Origin: an uncultured Lachnospiraceae bacterium
Lineage (GTDB): Bacteria > Bacillota > Clostridia > Lachnospirales > Lachnospiraceae
Direction: 5' to 3'
Assembly: GCA_910578085.1 (NCBI GenBank)
Contig: CAJTPM010000010.1
Location: 1-64,000, forward strand
DNA: 64,000 nt
This document shows positions 44,709 through 53,119 of the stretch, piece by piece. Position numbers and translations under genes: made by a program. Below the pieces are notes generated by a model. It was given only the letters and a program-made list of their open reading frames with translations, did no database searches and was not told where the DNA came from. Each line of letters opens with the position of its first letter. The first letter of the stretch is position 1.

Positions 44709-45629
44709 ATGGAAATAAAAAGAAAAAGCGGTCAGGAAGTATGCAAACTGCATCATGCAGAAAACGGCGTGACGTATCTCACCTTTCCGGGGCTTGAGAG
44801 GACGGGGGCGGTGCGCCATCTCTTTTCCACCAGAGAGGGCGGCGTCAGCGAGGGAATCTACAGATCCATGAATCTCAGTTATACCAGAGGGGATGAGCGG
44901 GAGGCGGTGGATGAGAATTTCCGCCGGATCGCGGATTGCCTGGGAAGCAGTGCAGCGGATATGGTATGTTCGGATCAGACGCACACGGATCACATCAGGG
45001 TGGTGTCGGCGAAGGATAGAGGAAAAGGTGTGGTAAGGCCAAAAGATTACAGGGATGTGGATGGACTGATCACACAGGAAAGGGGTATTGTACTCTGCAC
45101 ATTTTTTGCGGACTGTGTGCCGTTATTTTTTGTGGATCCGGTGAGAGGGGCCATCGGGCTGTCCCATTCCGGCTGGCGGGGAACGGTGCGAAAGATCGGG
45201 AAGAAAACCGTAGAGGAGATGAAAAAAGCCTTCGGGACGGATCCGAAGGATGTGCATGCGGCCATTGGGCCTTCCATCTGTCAGGACTGCTATGAGGTAA
45301 GCGAGGATGTGATCGGGGAGTTTCGGAAGGCGTTTCCGGGGATAGAAGAGGGGGATGCAGCGAACAGCTCTAAAGAAGGTGTCGGAAATGGGAGCTTGCG
45401 AAGTGAAGTTCGTAAGCGTGCCTGCCCGCTTTGGTTTCCGACTTCCCCCGGGAAATATCAGCTGAATCTGTGGGAGGTCAACAGACTGATCATGCTGGAA
45501 GCGGGGATTCCCGCGGCTCAGATCGAGATGACGGATCTGTGCACCTGCTGTAATCCGGATCTTCTGTTTTCTCATCGGGCAAGCCACGGAAAGCGGGGGA
45601 ATCTGGGGGCGTTTATGAAGCTGTTGTGA
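44709..45629 (+). CDS. pgeF: purine nucleoside phosphorylase / laccase-domain protein
   Basis: 306 aa of the YfiH/LACC1 family (PgeF type), acting on purine nucleosides. Catalytic residues are visible: His in CSDQTHTDHI, Cys in FFADCVPLFF and His in GLSHSGWRGT. CTCCNPDLLFSHRASHGKRG ends the fold. Residues about 219-250 (SKEGVGNGSLRSEVRKRA, CPLWFPTS) are an extra segment encoded by a palindromic element. The element keeps the frame, so the enzyme may still work. Confidence 0.88.
   Translation: MEIKRKSGQEVCKLHHAENGVTYLTFPGLERTGAVRHLFSTREGGVSEGIYRSMNLSYTRGDEREAVDENFRRIADCLGSSAADMVCSDQTHTDHIRVVSAKDRGKGVVRPKDYRDVDGLITQERGIVLCTFFADCVPLFFVDPVRGAIGLSHSGWRGTVRKIGKKTVEEMKKAFGTDPKDVHAAIGPSICQDCYEVSEDVIGEFRKAFPGIEEGDAANSSKEGVGNGSLRSEVRKRACPLWFPTSPGKYQLNLWEVNRLIMLEAGIPAAQIEMTDLCTCCNPDLLFSHRASHGKRGNLGAFMKLL
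45381..45442 (+). repeat. palindromic element inserted in frame in pgeF
   Basis: GTCGGAAA (45381-45388) / TTTCCGAC (45435-45442) enclose a second stem GCTTGCGAA / TTCGTAAGC (one G-T pair) with a 6 nt loop. It encodes a segment not expected in the family. No second copy was seen in the window. Confidence 0.7.
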
Positions 45630-45669
45630 GAAAAGAAAAGGGAAGAGGCGTAAAACTGTGCCTCTGTCC

Positions 45670-46857
45670 TCACGTTTCTTCCCGCAGTTTTCGATTATGG
45701 CTCTCCATCAGTTCTCTGATCTTGTCGGTTGGCGTCCGCACGAAGTTCATAGAGACATTATGATTCATAAAATCAATGATGGACGCCAGAAATTTATTCA
45801 TATCAGCTGTTATGTAATAAGGACGGGCCAGAAGTTCCGGCGTCTGGTAAGTCAGGTTGGTGGTGATCAGCCTGTCAAAGTAGCCTTTTTCATAAGCGTC
45901 GTCAAAATGTTCCAGGCCGTTTGTGAACAGACCGAAGGTAGTGCAGATAAATACCCGGTTTACCATGAATTTTTTTAAAATGCGGGCGGTATCGATCATA
46001 CTCTCGCCGGAAGAGATCATATCATCCACGATAATAGCGTCCTTTCCGGCGATATTATCCCCGAGAAACTCATGAGCCACAATGGGGTTTTTTCCGTTGA
46101 TCACAGTGGAATAGTCCCGTCTTTTATAGAACATTCCCATGTCTACTCCAAGCACATTGGCAAAATAGATGGCGCGGTCTAAAGCGCCTTCATCGGGGCT
46201 TAACACGATCGTGTGATCCTTATCGATGATGATATCCGGTTCTGCCGTTAACAGGGCTTTTGTAAACTGATAGGTGGGCATGAAGCTGTCGAACCCGCAG
46301 AGCGGTACGGAGTTTTGTACACGCGGATCGTGGGCGTCAAAGGTGACGATGTTGCTGACACCCATATTCGAAAGTTCTTTTAACGCATAGGCACAGTCCA
46401 AAGATTCTCTGCCGCTTCGCTTATGCTGTCTGCTTTCATATAAAAAGGGCATGATGACGGTAATGCGGAATGCCTTACCGCCGGCCGCCGCAATGATACG
46501 TTTCAGATCCTGATAGTGGTCGTCAGGAGATTTATGATTTATGTAACCGTTCATCTGGTAGGTGATGCTGTGGTTGCAGACATCCAACAGAATATAGAGA
46601 TCCTTGCCGCGGATGGATTCTTTGAAGATGCCTTTGCTCTCACCGGTGCCGAAGCGGGGACAGTCTATGTCCGCGAGAAAGTTGTCTTCATGATATCCCT
46701 GAAAAGCGGGATCGTTTGTCAGATCTTTGTGGGTTTCTTTTCGAAAATTAACAAGATATTCATTGATGACTCTGCCCATTTCCGCCGCAGAGTCGAGAGC
46801 GACAATTTTTAAAGGCGCGGCAGGGAGCGCCTGTTCCAGTTTTGTAACGTCAGCCAT
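45670..46857 (-). CDS. prs: ribose-phosphate pyrophosphokinase, divergent form
   Basis: 395 aa, longer than typical Prs (about 315). Makes PRPP. MPFLYESRQHKRSGRES is the active-site loop; NIVTFDAHDPRVQNS replaces the usual DLHAxQIQGFF; IVLSPDEGALDRAIYFA; and the PRPP loop AIIVDDMISSGESM. This long, divergent version is typical of Clostridia. Convergent with pgeF. Confidence 0.88.
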   Translation of the reverse strand: MADVTKLEQALPAAPLKIVALDSAAEMGRVINEYLVNFRKETHKDLTNDPAFQGYHEDNFLADIDCPRFGTGESKGIFKESIRGKDLYILLDVCNHSITYQMNGYINHKSPDDHYQDLKRIIAAAGGKAFRITVIMPFLYESRQHKRSGRESLDCAYALKELSNMGVSNIVTFDAHDPRVQNSVPLCGFDSFMPTYQFTKALLTAEPDIIIDKDHTIVLSPDEGALDRAIYFANVLGVDMGMFYKRRDYSTVINGKNPIVAHEFLGDNIAGKDAIIVDDMISSGESMIDTARILKKFMVNRVFICTTFGLFTNGLEHFDDAYEKGYFDRLITTNLTYQTPELLARPYYITADMNKFLASIIDFMNHNVSMNFVRTPTDKIRELMESHNRKLREET

Positions 46858-46950
46858 GAAATTCTCCCGGTATGTAAGTAATGAAGTCTTTTCTTTTGTT
46901 ACAATTCAAATTTATAACATTCTTCAGAACACGTCAAGAGCTATCATATT

Positions 46951-47295
46951 TTAAATTTCTGAAAAAGATAAAACAGCATCTATAATGCAGGAGAGCTGCT
47001 CCTGTTTTTCCGGTGAAAGAAGCATCATTTTGCGGTATATATTCAGAGGGAGAGAGCCCGATTTCTCCTGGGGTTCGGGAAGATCTCCCAGATGCGTCAA
47101 AAGCTCGCCAAGGGAAATATTTAATCCCTTTGCAATATGATAAAGGCTTTCTATAGTTGCATTTTTTTCACCACGTTCTATCTGGCCGATATAAGTGGGG
47201 TGGAGAGAGCACAGTTCAGCAAGTTTTTCCTGACTGAGGCCACGTTGTTTGCGATAATAGCGGATACGCAGACCGAGTTCGGATTGTATTTCCAT
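46951..47295 (-). CDS. XRE-family regulator, 114 aa
   Basis: HTH_3 domain at residues 5-65 (LGLRIRYYRKQRGLSQEKLA, ELCSLHPTYIGQIERGEKN, ATIESLYHIAKGLNISLGEL), like SinR/restriction-controller proteins. The C-terminal 40 residues are helical. AAAGGA lies 7 nt upstream of the ATG. It lies next to two genes that share a palindromic promoter site and is divergent from one of them. Confidence 0.87.
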   Translation of the reverse strand: MEIQSELGLRIRYYRKQRGLSQEKLAELCSLHPTYIGQIERGEKNATIESLYHIAKGLNISLGELLTHLGDLPEPQEKSGSLPLNIYRKMMLLSPEKQEQLSCIIDAVLSFSEI

Positions 47296-47421
47296 ATTCT
47301 GTTCCTTTCATCTGGTTAGTTCTATTTTTATTCCCTGCTTTTAATGTGCTTATACAAAGAAAGAAGCTGATTTTTCAAAAAATCGGGTTAAGAGCAGAGT
47401 CATGGGATGTTTTGATGAAAG

Positions 47422-47442
47422 AAGACTATAGTATATAAAAAA
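47422..47442. promoter_or_regulatory. third TATACTATA-type site, near XRE gene
   Basis: GACTATAGTATATAAAAAAA on the plus strand reads TATACTATAG on the minus. It lies between the divergent XRE and surface-protein genes and could serve autoregulation. Confidence 0.4.
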
Positions 47443-47458
47443 ATAAAACAACAGACTA

Positions 47459-47498
47459 TTGACACGAAATTAGCGAAGATATATACTATAAATAGTAT
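47459..47498 (+). promoter_or_regulatory. near-consensus promoter with overlapping dyad
   Basis: TTGACA (47459-47464), 17 bp, TATACT (47482-47487). The perfect dyad ATACTAT-AA-ATAGTAT (47483-47498) covers the -10 and start site, the place for a repressor. The related site at 48906-48943 lies before the lipoprotein gene. Confidence 0.75.
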
Positions 47499-47544
47499 TT
47501 TTGATAAATAATACTAAAAGACTACTTTGAAAGGAAGAGAACGT

Positions 47545-48285
47545 ATGAAAAACAGAACAAAAAAATTTGTGGTACTTGGCATGGCTGTGGCAATGATGGC
47601 ATCTTCTACGCTGTGCGTATCAGCAACCGGTCTGCGGGATGTATTTAACGCAAAATATTACGCAGATTCCTATCCGGATCTGAAGGCTGCTTTTGGTGAC
47701 AATGAGGAAGCACTGTATAACCATTTCATTGCTTTTGGCCTTTCAGAAAACAGACAGATGAGCCCGATTATTGATATACAGGCATATCGCGCGGCTTACC
47801 CTGATCTGGATGCAGCATTTGGTGACAACTGGGATGCTTATGTGGAACACTTCTTTGCTTTTGGTATGAAAGAGGGAAGGACAGAGGGTATCCTGTTTAA
47901 TCCTCTGGAGTATGCGGCAGCATATCCTGACGTTGCAGCGGCATATGGTGATGATATTCTGGCAATTACAGAACATTATCTGACTTTTGGTATTGCAGAA
48001 GGCAGAACAGCTGGGGTAATGGTAAAAGAATCTGAGACAACAAGCTCAGGTGGCAGCAGTTCAGGCAGCAGCTCAGATAACAGCGGTTCAAATTCCGGCA
48101 GTACAGATAAGCCTGTAACTCCTGGAAAGGATCCTCAGCCGGAAAACCCGGGGGGAGATTCAGGTGATGACTCTCAGCCGGAGCAGCCCGGTGTTTCAGA
48201 CAATAATCCTCAGCCGGAGCAGCCCGGTGTTTCGGACAATAATCCTCAGCCGGGTACCCCGTCAGTTTCAGGTAATGATATCTGA
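47545..48285 (+). CDS. secreted protein with three 42-residue YPDL repeats
   Basis: 246 aa. Signal peptide 1-27 (SSTLCVSATG end). Three repeats of 42 residues from about 37: Y-x-x-x-YPDL-x-AAFGDN ... HF-x-AFG ... EGR, related to the NPDV...HYxxxGxxEGR repeats of large surface proteins. The C-terminal 80 residues are Ser/Gly then Pro/Gln/Glu/Asp-rich with the unit QPEQPGVSDNN twice, probably wall-spanning. No sortase motif or anchor. Strong promoter with repressor-like dyad. Start has AAAGGAAG. Confidence 0.8.
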   Translation: MKNRTKKFVVLGMAVAMMASSTLCVSATGLRDVFNAKYYADSYPDLKAAFGDNEEALYNHFIAFGLSENRQMSPIIDIQAYRAAYPDLDAAFGDNWDAYVEHFFAFGMKEGRTEGILFNPLEYAAAYPDVAAAYGDDILAITEHYLTFGIAEGRTAGVMVKESETTSSGGSSSGSSSDNSGSNSGSTDKPVTPGKDPQPENPGGDSGDDSQPEQPGVSDNNPQPEQPGVSDNNPQPGTPSVSGNDI

Positions 48286-48332
48286 TATCCAGGGTGATAA
48301 TTTTTGCAGTAGCAGATCATGATTTTTGCAAC

Positions 48333-48370
48333 AGAAAACCTCCGATACTTTTAGAGTGCGGAGGTTTTCT
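48333..48370. terminator. bidirectional terminator
   Basis: AGAAAACCTCCG / CGGAGGTTTTCT, 12 bp perfect stem with a 14 nt loop between convergent genes. Plus-strand tail ends GATTTT; minus strand gives TTGCAAAAATC. Confidence 0.75.
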
Positions 48371-48416
48371 GATCAGATTTTACAGCAGACATGGCAGGAC
48401 GAAGATCGTACTGTTA

Positions 48417-48884
48417 TCAGGTATCGGTATAGAATGCGATCATCAGGATATAATCGTACTCCGGGTTATGCCCCGTGCCCATAAAAGCAATGGATTCCCC
48501 CTCATCTTTTATAATATAATTTCCCTCATATTCTTCCAGAATAAAACCTTCTGACTGTAGAAGAGCTCCGTATTCATTGTATAATTCTGCGGCCATATCT
48601 TTGTTATCAGGAAATGAGAAAACATAACGGTCGTTCTTTTTTTCGATAAATTCAATACCGGAGATAGAAGCGGGAGAAGTGAGTGAACTGTATTCCGAAA
48701 AACAATCGTTTTTGTCAAACAGATCCTCCGTTTCTGAAAATGTTTCCGAATGGGATGTACCGTCCTGCTGATGATCAGTTATATTTTCTTCATCGATGCG
48801 GGTGTCCTGCAGATATTCCGGATTATGGGCGCAGGATGTCAAAAACACAGAAAGAACAGCTGAATACAAAATTTTTTTTTTCAT
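48417..48884 (-). CDS. hypothetical lipoprotein, 155 aa
   Basis: Lipobox FLTSCAH (Cys about 18). Acidic Thr/Ser/Glu-rich linker, then a small domain at about 73-155 (ISGIEFIEKKNDRYVFSFPD, AELYNEYGALLQSEGFILEE). The Tyr-rich ASISG...GFILEEYEGNYII pattern occurs in many clostridial lipoproteins. AAGGGGC lies 9 nt before the ATG. Its promoter carries the same dyad as the YPDL protein. Confidence 0.78.
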   Translation of the reverse strand: MKKKILYSAVLSVFLTSCAHNPEYLQDTRIDEENITDHQQDGTSHSETFSETEDLFDKNDCFSEYSSLTSPASISGIEFIEKKNDRYVFSFPDNKDMAAELYNEYGALLQSEGFILEEYEGNYIIKDEGESIAFMGTGHNPEYDYILMIAFYTDT

Positions 48885-48905
48885 AATAATAAGCCCCTTT
48901 TTGAT

Positions 48906-48959
48906 ATTATAGTATACAAATAGCGAAATTAGTATACTATAAATATTGGAATAATGCAA
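48906..48959 (-). promoter_or_regulatory. lipoprotein promoter with 11 bp inverted repeat
   Basis: Minus strand TTGCAT, 17 bp, TATACT. TTATAGTATAC (48907-48917) and GTATACTATAA (48932-48942) form a perfect 11 bp inverted repeat with 14 bp between; one arm covers the -10. Confidence 0.7.
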
Positions 48960-48995
48960 TACTTGCAGATAATATGAGATATGGTAAGAGTTCAA

Positions 48996-49152
48996 TCGTT
49001 TTTTATTCCGCGGATAAAATTACTCCGTAAACGATTTCGTGAGTTACTCAGGCATTCAGATTGCGATTCCGGAGCATTTTGTGTGCTTCTGAGTAATAGT
49101 GAAGACAATAGGTTAAGCTGCTAAGACTTATGGCAATTCTTTTAAAATATTA
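48996..49152. other. intergenic gap
   Basis: Nothing coding. TTATTCCGCGGATAAAATT at about 49003 recalls the start of the 7278/8226 repeats, but the rest does not align. Short dyads (GAGTAACTC-like) are present. Confidence 0.3.
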
Positions 49153-49181
49153 TTGTGAAACAGGGGGGTCGGGGATATAAT
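49153..49181 (+). promoter_or_regulatory. sigma-A promoter of DUF512 gene
   Basis: TTGTGA, 17 bp G-rich spacer, TATAAT, 133 bp before the start. Confidence 0.6.
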
Positions 49182-49313
49182 GGAAACAAGGAATACCGGA
49201 AAAACGGGGAGGTAAGCAGGAAATGGGGAGTTATTTGAAGCCGGGAAACGGCGGTTTTGCCAGAATCAGGAATGGGGCGGGAAAAAGAAAATATCAGTGC
49301 AGGATAGAAAAAT

Positions 49314-50804
49314 ATGAAAGTTAAAGGACATCTGATTCAAAAAGTTTTACCGGGCAGTATCGCCGAAGAACTGGGGCTTGAGCCCGGTGATGCCATATTA
49401 AAAATAAATGATCAGGAGATAGACGATATCTTTGATTACCAGTTTCTGGTGCAGGATGACTATATTGAGGTCACTGTTCTTGCAAAGAGCGGGGAAGAGT
49501 GTGTTTTGGAGATCGAGAAGGAGTTTGGGGAGGATCTGGGGGTGGAGTTTGAGAACGGCCTGATGGACGAGTACAGAAGCTGTCATAATAAGTGTATCTT
49601 CTGTTTTATCGATCAGATGCCGAAGGGAATGCGGGACACACTGTATTTTAAAGATGACGATTCCAGACTGTCCTTTTTACAGGGCAACTATGTGACGCTG
49701 ACCAATATGTCAGATCATGATATCGACAGGATCATCCGCTACAGGTTAGAGCCCATCAATATTTCTTTTCAGACCACGAACCCGAAGCTTCGCTGCAAAA
49801 TGCTTAACAACCGGTTTGCGGGGGAGGCGCTTCAAAAGGCAGACAGGCTCTGTGAGGCAGGGATTGAGATGAATGGGCAGATCGTGCTCTGTAAAGGTAT
49901 CAACGACGGGGCGGAGCTTGAGCGGAGCATCTCGGATCTGGCCGGATATCTGCCTTATCTTACCAGTTTATCCGTTGTGCCGGTGGGGCTTTCGGATTTC
50001 AGAGAGGGGCTTTATCCGCTGAAACCTTTTACGAAGGAGGATGCGGAGCAGGTGATCGACTGTATTGAGTACTGGCAGAGAAAAATAGAAAAAGAACATG
50101 GGATTCATTTTGTGCATGCCTCGGACGAATGGTATCTGTTGGCGGAGAGGGAACTGCCCGAGGCGGAGCGCTATGACGGCTATTTGCAGCTGGAAAACGG
50201 TGTGGGAATGCTGCGGCTTCTTACGGATGAGTTTGAGGATGCACTGCGGCAGGAGGCGCGGGATAGAATCCGGAAACCGGCCGGGGCCGGGATACTACAG
50301 GGTGGACAGCAGACGGAGCAGCAGGCAGTCCGGAGGTTAGCTGAGACGGAGAACATGCCGGAGAAGGAGCAGAAGGAAAAACAGGCCGGATGTCTTGATA
50401 CGGAAAAGCAGGGAGAACCGGCTCAGGAGCTTTCCATTGCCACAGGGAAACTTGCATATCCGACAATCAGGCGGATGGCAGAAGATGTTGAAAAATTATA
50501 TTCTGATTTAAGAATACGGGTTTATGAAATCACAAATCACTTTTTCGGAGAAAAGATCACGGTATCCGGGCTGATCACCGGGCAGGATCTCATAAAGCAG
50601 CTGAAAGGGAAGGCGCTGGGAAAACGGCTGCTGCTGCCTGTCAACATGCTTCGCAGCGGTACGGATGTCTTTTTGGATGATGTGACGGTGGGAGAGGTGG
50701 AAAAAACTTTACAAGTGCGGGTAGATATTGTAAAATCAAGCGGGTATGATCTGCTTTCCTGTATCTTGCGGGGAGACACGTCATACGGAAGAGATGATTG
50801 CTGA
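49314..50804 (+). CDS. DUF512 protein with PDZ and radical-SAM-like cluster motif
   Basis: 496 aa. N-terminal PDZ-like domain (about 1-65; VLPGSIAEELGLEPGDAILK). Radical-SAM-type cluster motif CHNKCIFCFID (C-x3-C-x2-C, about 90-97), then NYVTLTNMSDHDIDRIIRYR and PINISFQTTNPKLR. The DUF512 C-domain has VHASDEWYLLAERELPEAER. A Gln/Glu-rich linker of about 55 residues (about 322-378) is an addition. It lies next to der-plsY-gpsA as in other Clostridia. Biochemical role unknown. Confidence 0.88.
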   Translation: MKVKGHLIQKVLPGSIAEELGLEPGDAILKINDQEIDDIFDYQFLVQDDYIEVTVLAKSGEECVLEIEKEFGEDLGVEFENGLMDEYRSCHNKCIFCFIDQMPKGMRDTLYFKDDDSRLSFLQGNYVTLTNMSDHDIDRIIRYRLEPINISFQTTNPKLRCKMLNNRFAGEALQKADRLCEAGIEMNGQIVLCKGINDGAELERSISDLAGYLPYLTSLSVVPVGLSDFREGLYPLKPFTKEDAEQVIDCIEYWQRKIEKEHGIHFVHASDEWYLLAERELPEAERYDGYLQLENGVGMLRLLTDEFEDALRQEARDRIRKPAGAGILQGGQQTEQQAVRRLAETENMPEKEQKEKQAGCLDTEKQGEPAQELSIATGKLAYPTIRRMAEDVEKLYSDLRIRVYEITNHFFGEKITVSGLITGQDLIKQLKGKALGKRLLLPVNMLRSGTDVFLDDVTVGEVEKTLQVRVDIVKSSGYDLLSCILRGDTSYGRDDC

Positions 50805-50915
50805 CAGTGCGGCAGAGAAATGCCGTCTGCGGATGAAAACAGGGAATGGCAGCTTATTGTACAGAATCTTATTTATGGGAAAGGTACGATAAACTGTTTT
50901 GGAAAGCAGGTAGTT

Positions 50916-52253
50916 ATGGCAAAAAAAAGAGGAAAACCGGTGGTGGCGGTGGTGGGGAGGCCCAATGTGGGAAAATCCACACTGTTTAATGTGCTGGCCG
51001 GAGAAAGAATATCGATTGTAAAAGATACGCCCGGTATCACAAGGGACCGGATCTATGCAGATGCAGAGTGGCTGAACCGGAAATTTACGCTGGTGGACAC
51101 CGGCGGGATCGAGCCGGAGAGTAAGGATATCCTGTTATTGCAGATGCGGGAACAGGCTCAGATCGCCATCGATACGGCGGATGTGATTCTGTTTATGGCG
51201 GATGCAAAACAGGGGATGACGGACTCTGACTCCAAAGTGGCGGATATGCTGCGCAAGGCGGGGAAGCCGGTGGTTCTGGCAGTCAATAAGGTAGACAGCT
51301 ATGAGCGCGATATGCTTGCCGTCTATGAATTTTATAATCTGGGTATCGGGGAGCCTCATGCCATTTCGGCGGCGAACAGGACCGGGCTGGGGGATCTGTT
51401 GGATGTGGTTATCTCCCATTTCCCGGAAGATGCGGGAGAGGAAGAGGAGGATGAAAAGATCCGGGTGGCCATTGTGGGCAAACCCAATGTGGGAAAATCC
51501 TCGATCATCAACAGACTGCTCGGGGAGAACCGCCTGATCGTATCGGATATTGCAGGTACAACGAGAGACGCGGTGGATACGGAAGTAAAATACCATGGAA
51601 AAGAGTATGTGTTTATCGACACCGCGGGACTCCGCAGGAAAAATAAGATCAAGGAGGAACTGGAACGCTATATGATCATCCGTACCGTCAGCGCCGTGGA
51701 GCGGGCGGATATTGTGGTGCTTGTCATCGATGCGGTGGACGGCGTCACGGAACAGGATGCCAAGATCGCTGGAATCGCCCATGACAGGGGCAAGGGCATG
51801 ATCATTGCCGTCAACAAGTGGGACGCCATCGAGAAGGACAATAAAACCACAAAAGATTACGAGAAGAAGATCAGACAGGTGCTGTCCTTTATGCCTTATG
51901 CGGAAATTTTATATATTTCCGCACTGACCGGGCAGCGACTGCCGAAATTATATGATATGATAGAAGCAGTACATGAAAATCATGCGATGCGGGTGGCGAC
52001 AGGTGTGTTGAATGAGATCATGTCGGAGGCGGTGGCGATGCAGCAGCCGCCGGCAGACAAGGGAAAGCGCCTGCGGCTTTACTATATTACACAGGTGGCA
52101 GTTAAACCACCCACCTTTGTGATTTTTGTAAACGATAAGGAACTGATGCATTTTTCCTATACACGGTATATTGAGAACCAGATCCGGGATACCTTCGGAT
52201 TCCGCGGGACGCCCCTGAAATTTTTTGTCAGGGAGCGGAAGGGCGAAAAATAG
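50916..52253 (+). CDS. der: GTPase Der (EngA)
   Basis: 445 aa, two tandem GTPase domains: G1 GRPNVGKSTLF and GKPNVGKSSII, G3 DTGG and DTAG, G4 NKVD and NKWD, then the KH-like C-domain. Needed for 50S assembly. The start is at MAKKRGKPV; upstream frame lacks homology. Confidence 0.95.
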   Translation: MAKKRGKPVVAVVGRPNVGKSTLFNVLAGERISIVKDTPGITRDRIYADAEWLNRKFTLVDTGGIEPESKDILLLQMREQAQIAIDTADVILFMADAKQGMTDSDSKVADMLRKAGKPVVLAVNKVDSYERDMLAVYEFYNLGIGEPHAISAANRTGLGDLLDVVISHFPEDAGEEEEDEKIRVAIVGKPNVGKSSIINRLLGENRLIVSDIAGTTRDAVDTEVKYHGKEYVFIDTAGLRRKNKIKEELERYMIIRTVSAVERADIVVLVIDAVDGVTEQDAKIAGIAHDRGKGMIIAVNKWDAIEKDNKTTKDYEKKIRQVLSFMPYAEILYISALTGQRLPKLYDMIEAVHENHAMRVATGVLNEIMSEAVAMQQPPADKGKRLRLYYITQVAVKPPTFVIFVNDKELMHFSYTRYIENQIRDTFGFRGTPLKFFVRERKGEK

Positions 52254-52323
52254 GACGATATCGGAACAGCCGGGATGCAGGAAAAAGGGAACCAGGCCTT
52301 TCGAGAACAGGAGGAGAAGAGAG

Positions 52324-52977
52324 ATGGCACGTTTGATCTGTTTGGCGGTGGGATATTTATGCGGGCTTTTTCAGACCGCCTATATATATGGAAAATCAAA
52401 GGGAATCGATATCAGAGAAAAGGGAAGCGGCAATGCCGGCACTACAAATACGCTGCGGACGTTCGGACTGAAAGCGGGAATTCTGGTGTTATTCGGGGAT
52501 ATTTTAAAATGTGCGGCGGCCTGTCTGATCGCGCGGTATGTCATTGCGCCGAAGATGGCGCCGGAATTAAATTATCTGTTGGTTCTGTATGCGGCGGCCG
52601 GTGCGATTTTAGGGCATAATTTCCCGTTTTATATGCATTTCAAGGGCGGCAAGGGGATTGCAGCGACGGCGGGGTTAATCATCTGCTTTCACTGGCACTT
52701 CTTTATCATGGGTGTGATTGTATTTTTCGGCACATTTTTTACGACGCATTATGTGTCCTTAGGCTCCCTTCTTGTCTATGCCGGCTTTATGATTCAGATC
52801 ATCGTGGAGGGGCAGATGGGCGTGTTCGGCATGTCCCAGGCGGCGCTCAATGAGATGTATATCGTGGCGGCGTTTCTGGCAGTGATGGCCTACTGTAAGC
52901 ACCGGGAGAATATCAAGCGGCTCGTGAAAGGACAGGAGCGGAAGACTTACCTGAAGAAGGAAGATACCACAAAATAA
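52324..52977 (+). CDS. plsY: acyl-phosphate glycerol-3-phosphate acyltransferase
   Basis: 217 aa, about five to seven TM. Motif 1 GSGNAGTTNTLRTFG, motif 2 GHNFPFYMHFKGGKGIA and the third near the C-terminus. First step of phospholipid synthesis. Start after AGGAGGAG. Confidence 0.93.
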   Translation: MARLICLAVGYLCGLFQTAYIYGKSKGIDIREKGSGNAGTTNTLRTFGLKAGILVLFGDILKCAAACLIARYVIAPKMAPELNYLLVLYAAAGAILGHNFPFYMHFKGGKGIAATAGLIICFHWHFFIMGVIVFFGTFFTTHYVSLGSLLVYAGFMIQIIVEGQMGVFGMSQAALNEMYIVAAFLAVMAYCKHRENIKRLVKGQERKTYLKKEDTTK

Positions 52978-53042
52978 AGATTTTGCGCCGGGAAATGTGG
53001 AATGAAAGTGTGAATCCAGACAGATGTGGCTTAGTGTGGTGT

Positions 53043-53071
53043 CTGACAGGAGATGTGGAATATAATATAAT
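53043..53071 (+). promoter_or_regulatory. sigma-A promoter of gpsA
   Basis: CTGACA, 17 bp spacer, TATAAT. Confidence 0.65.
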
Positions 53072-53119
53072 GACTATATAAACAGATATATAAAAAAGAG
53101 CAGAGAGAAGGGACAGGAT

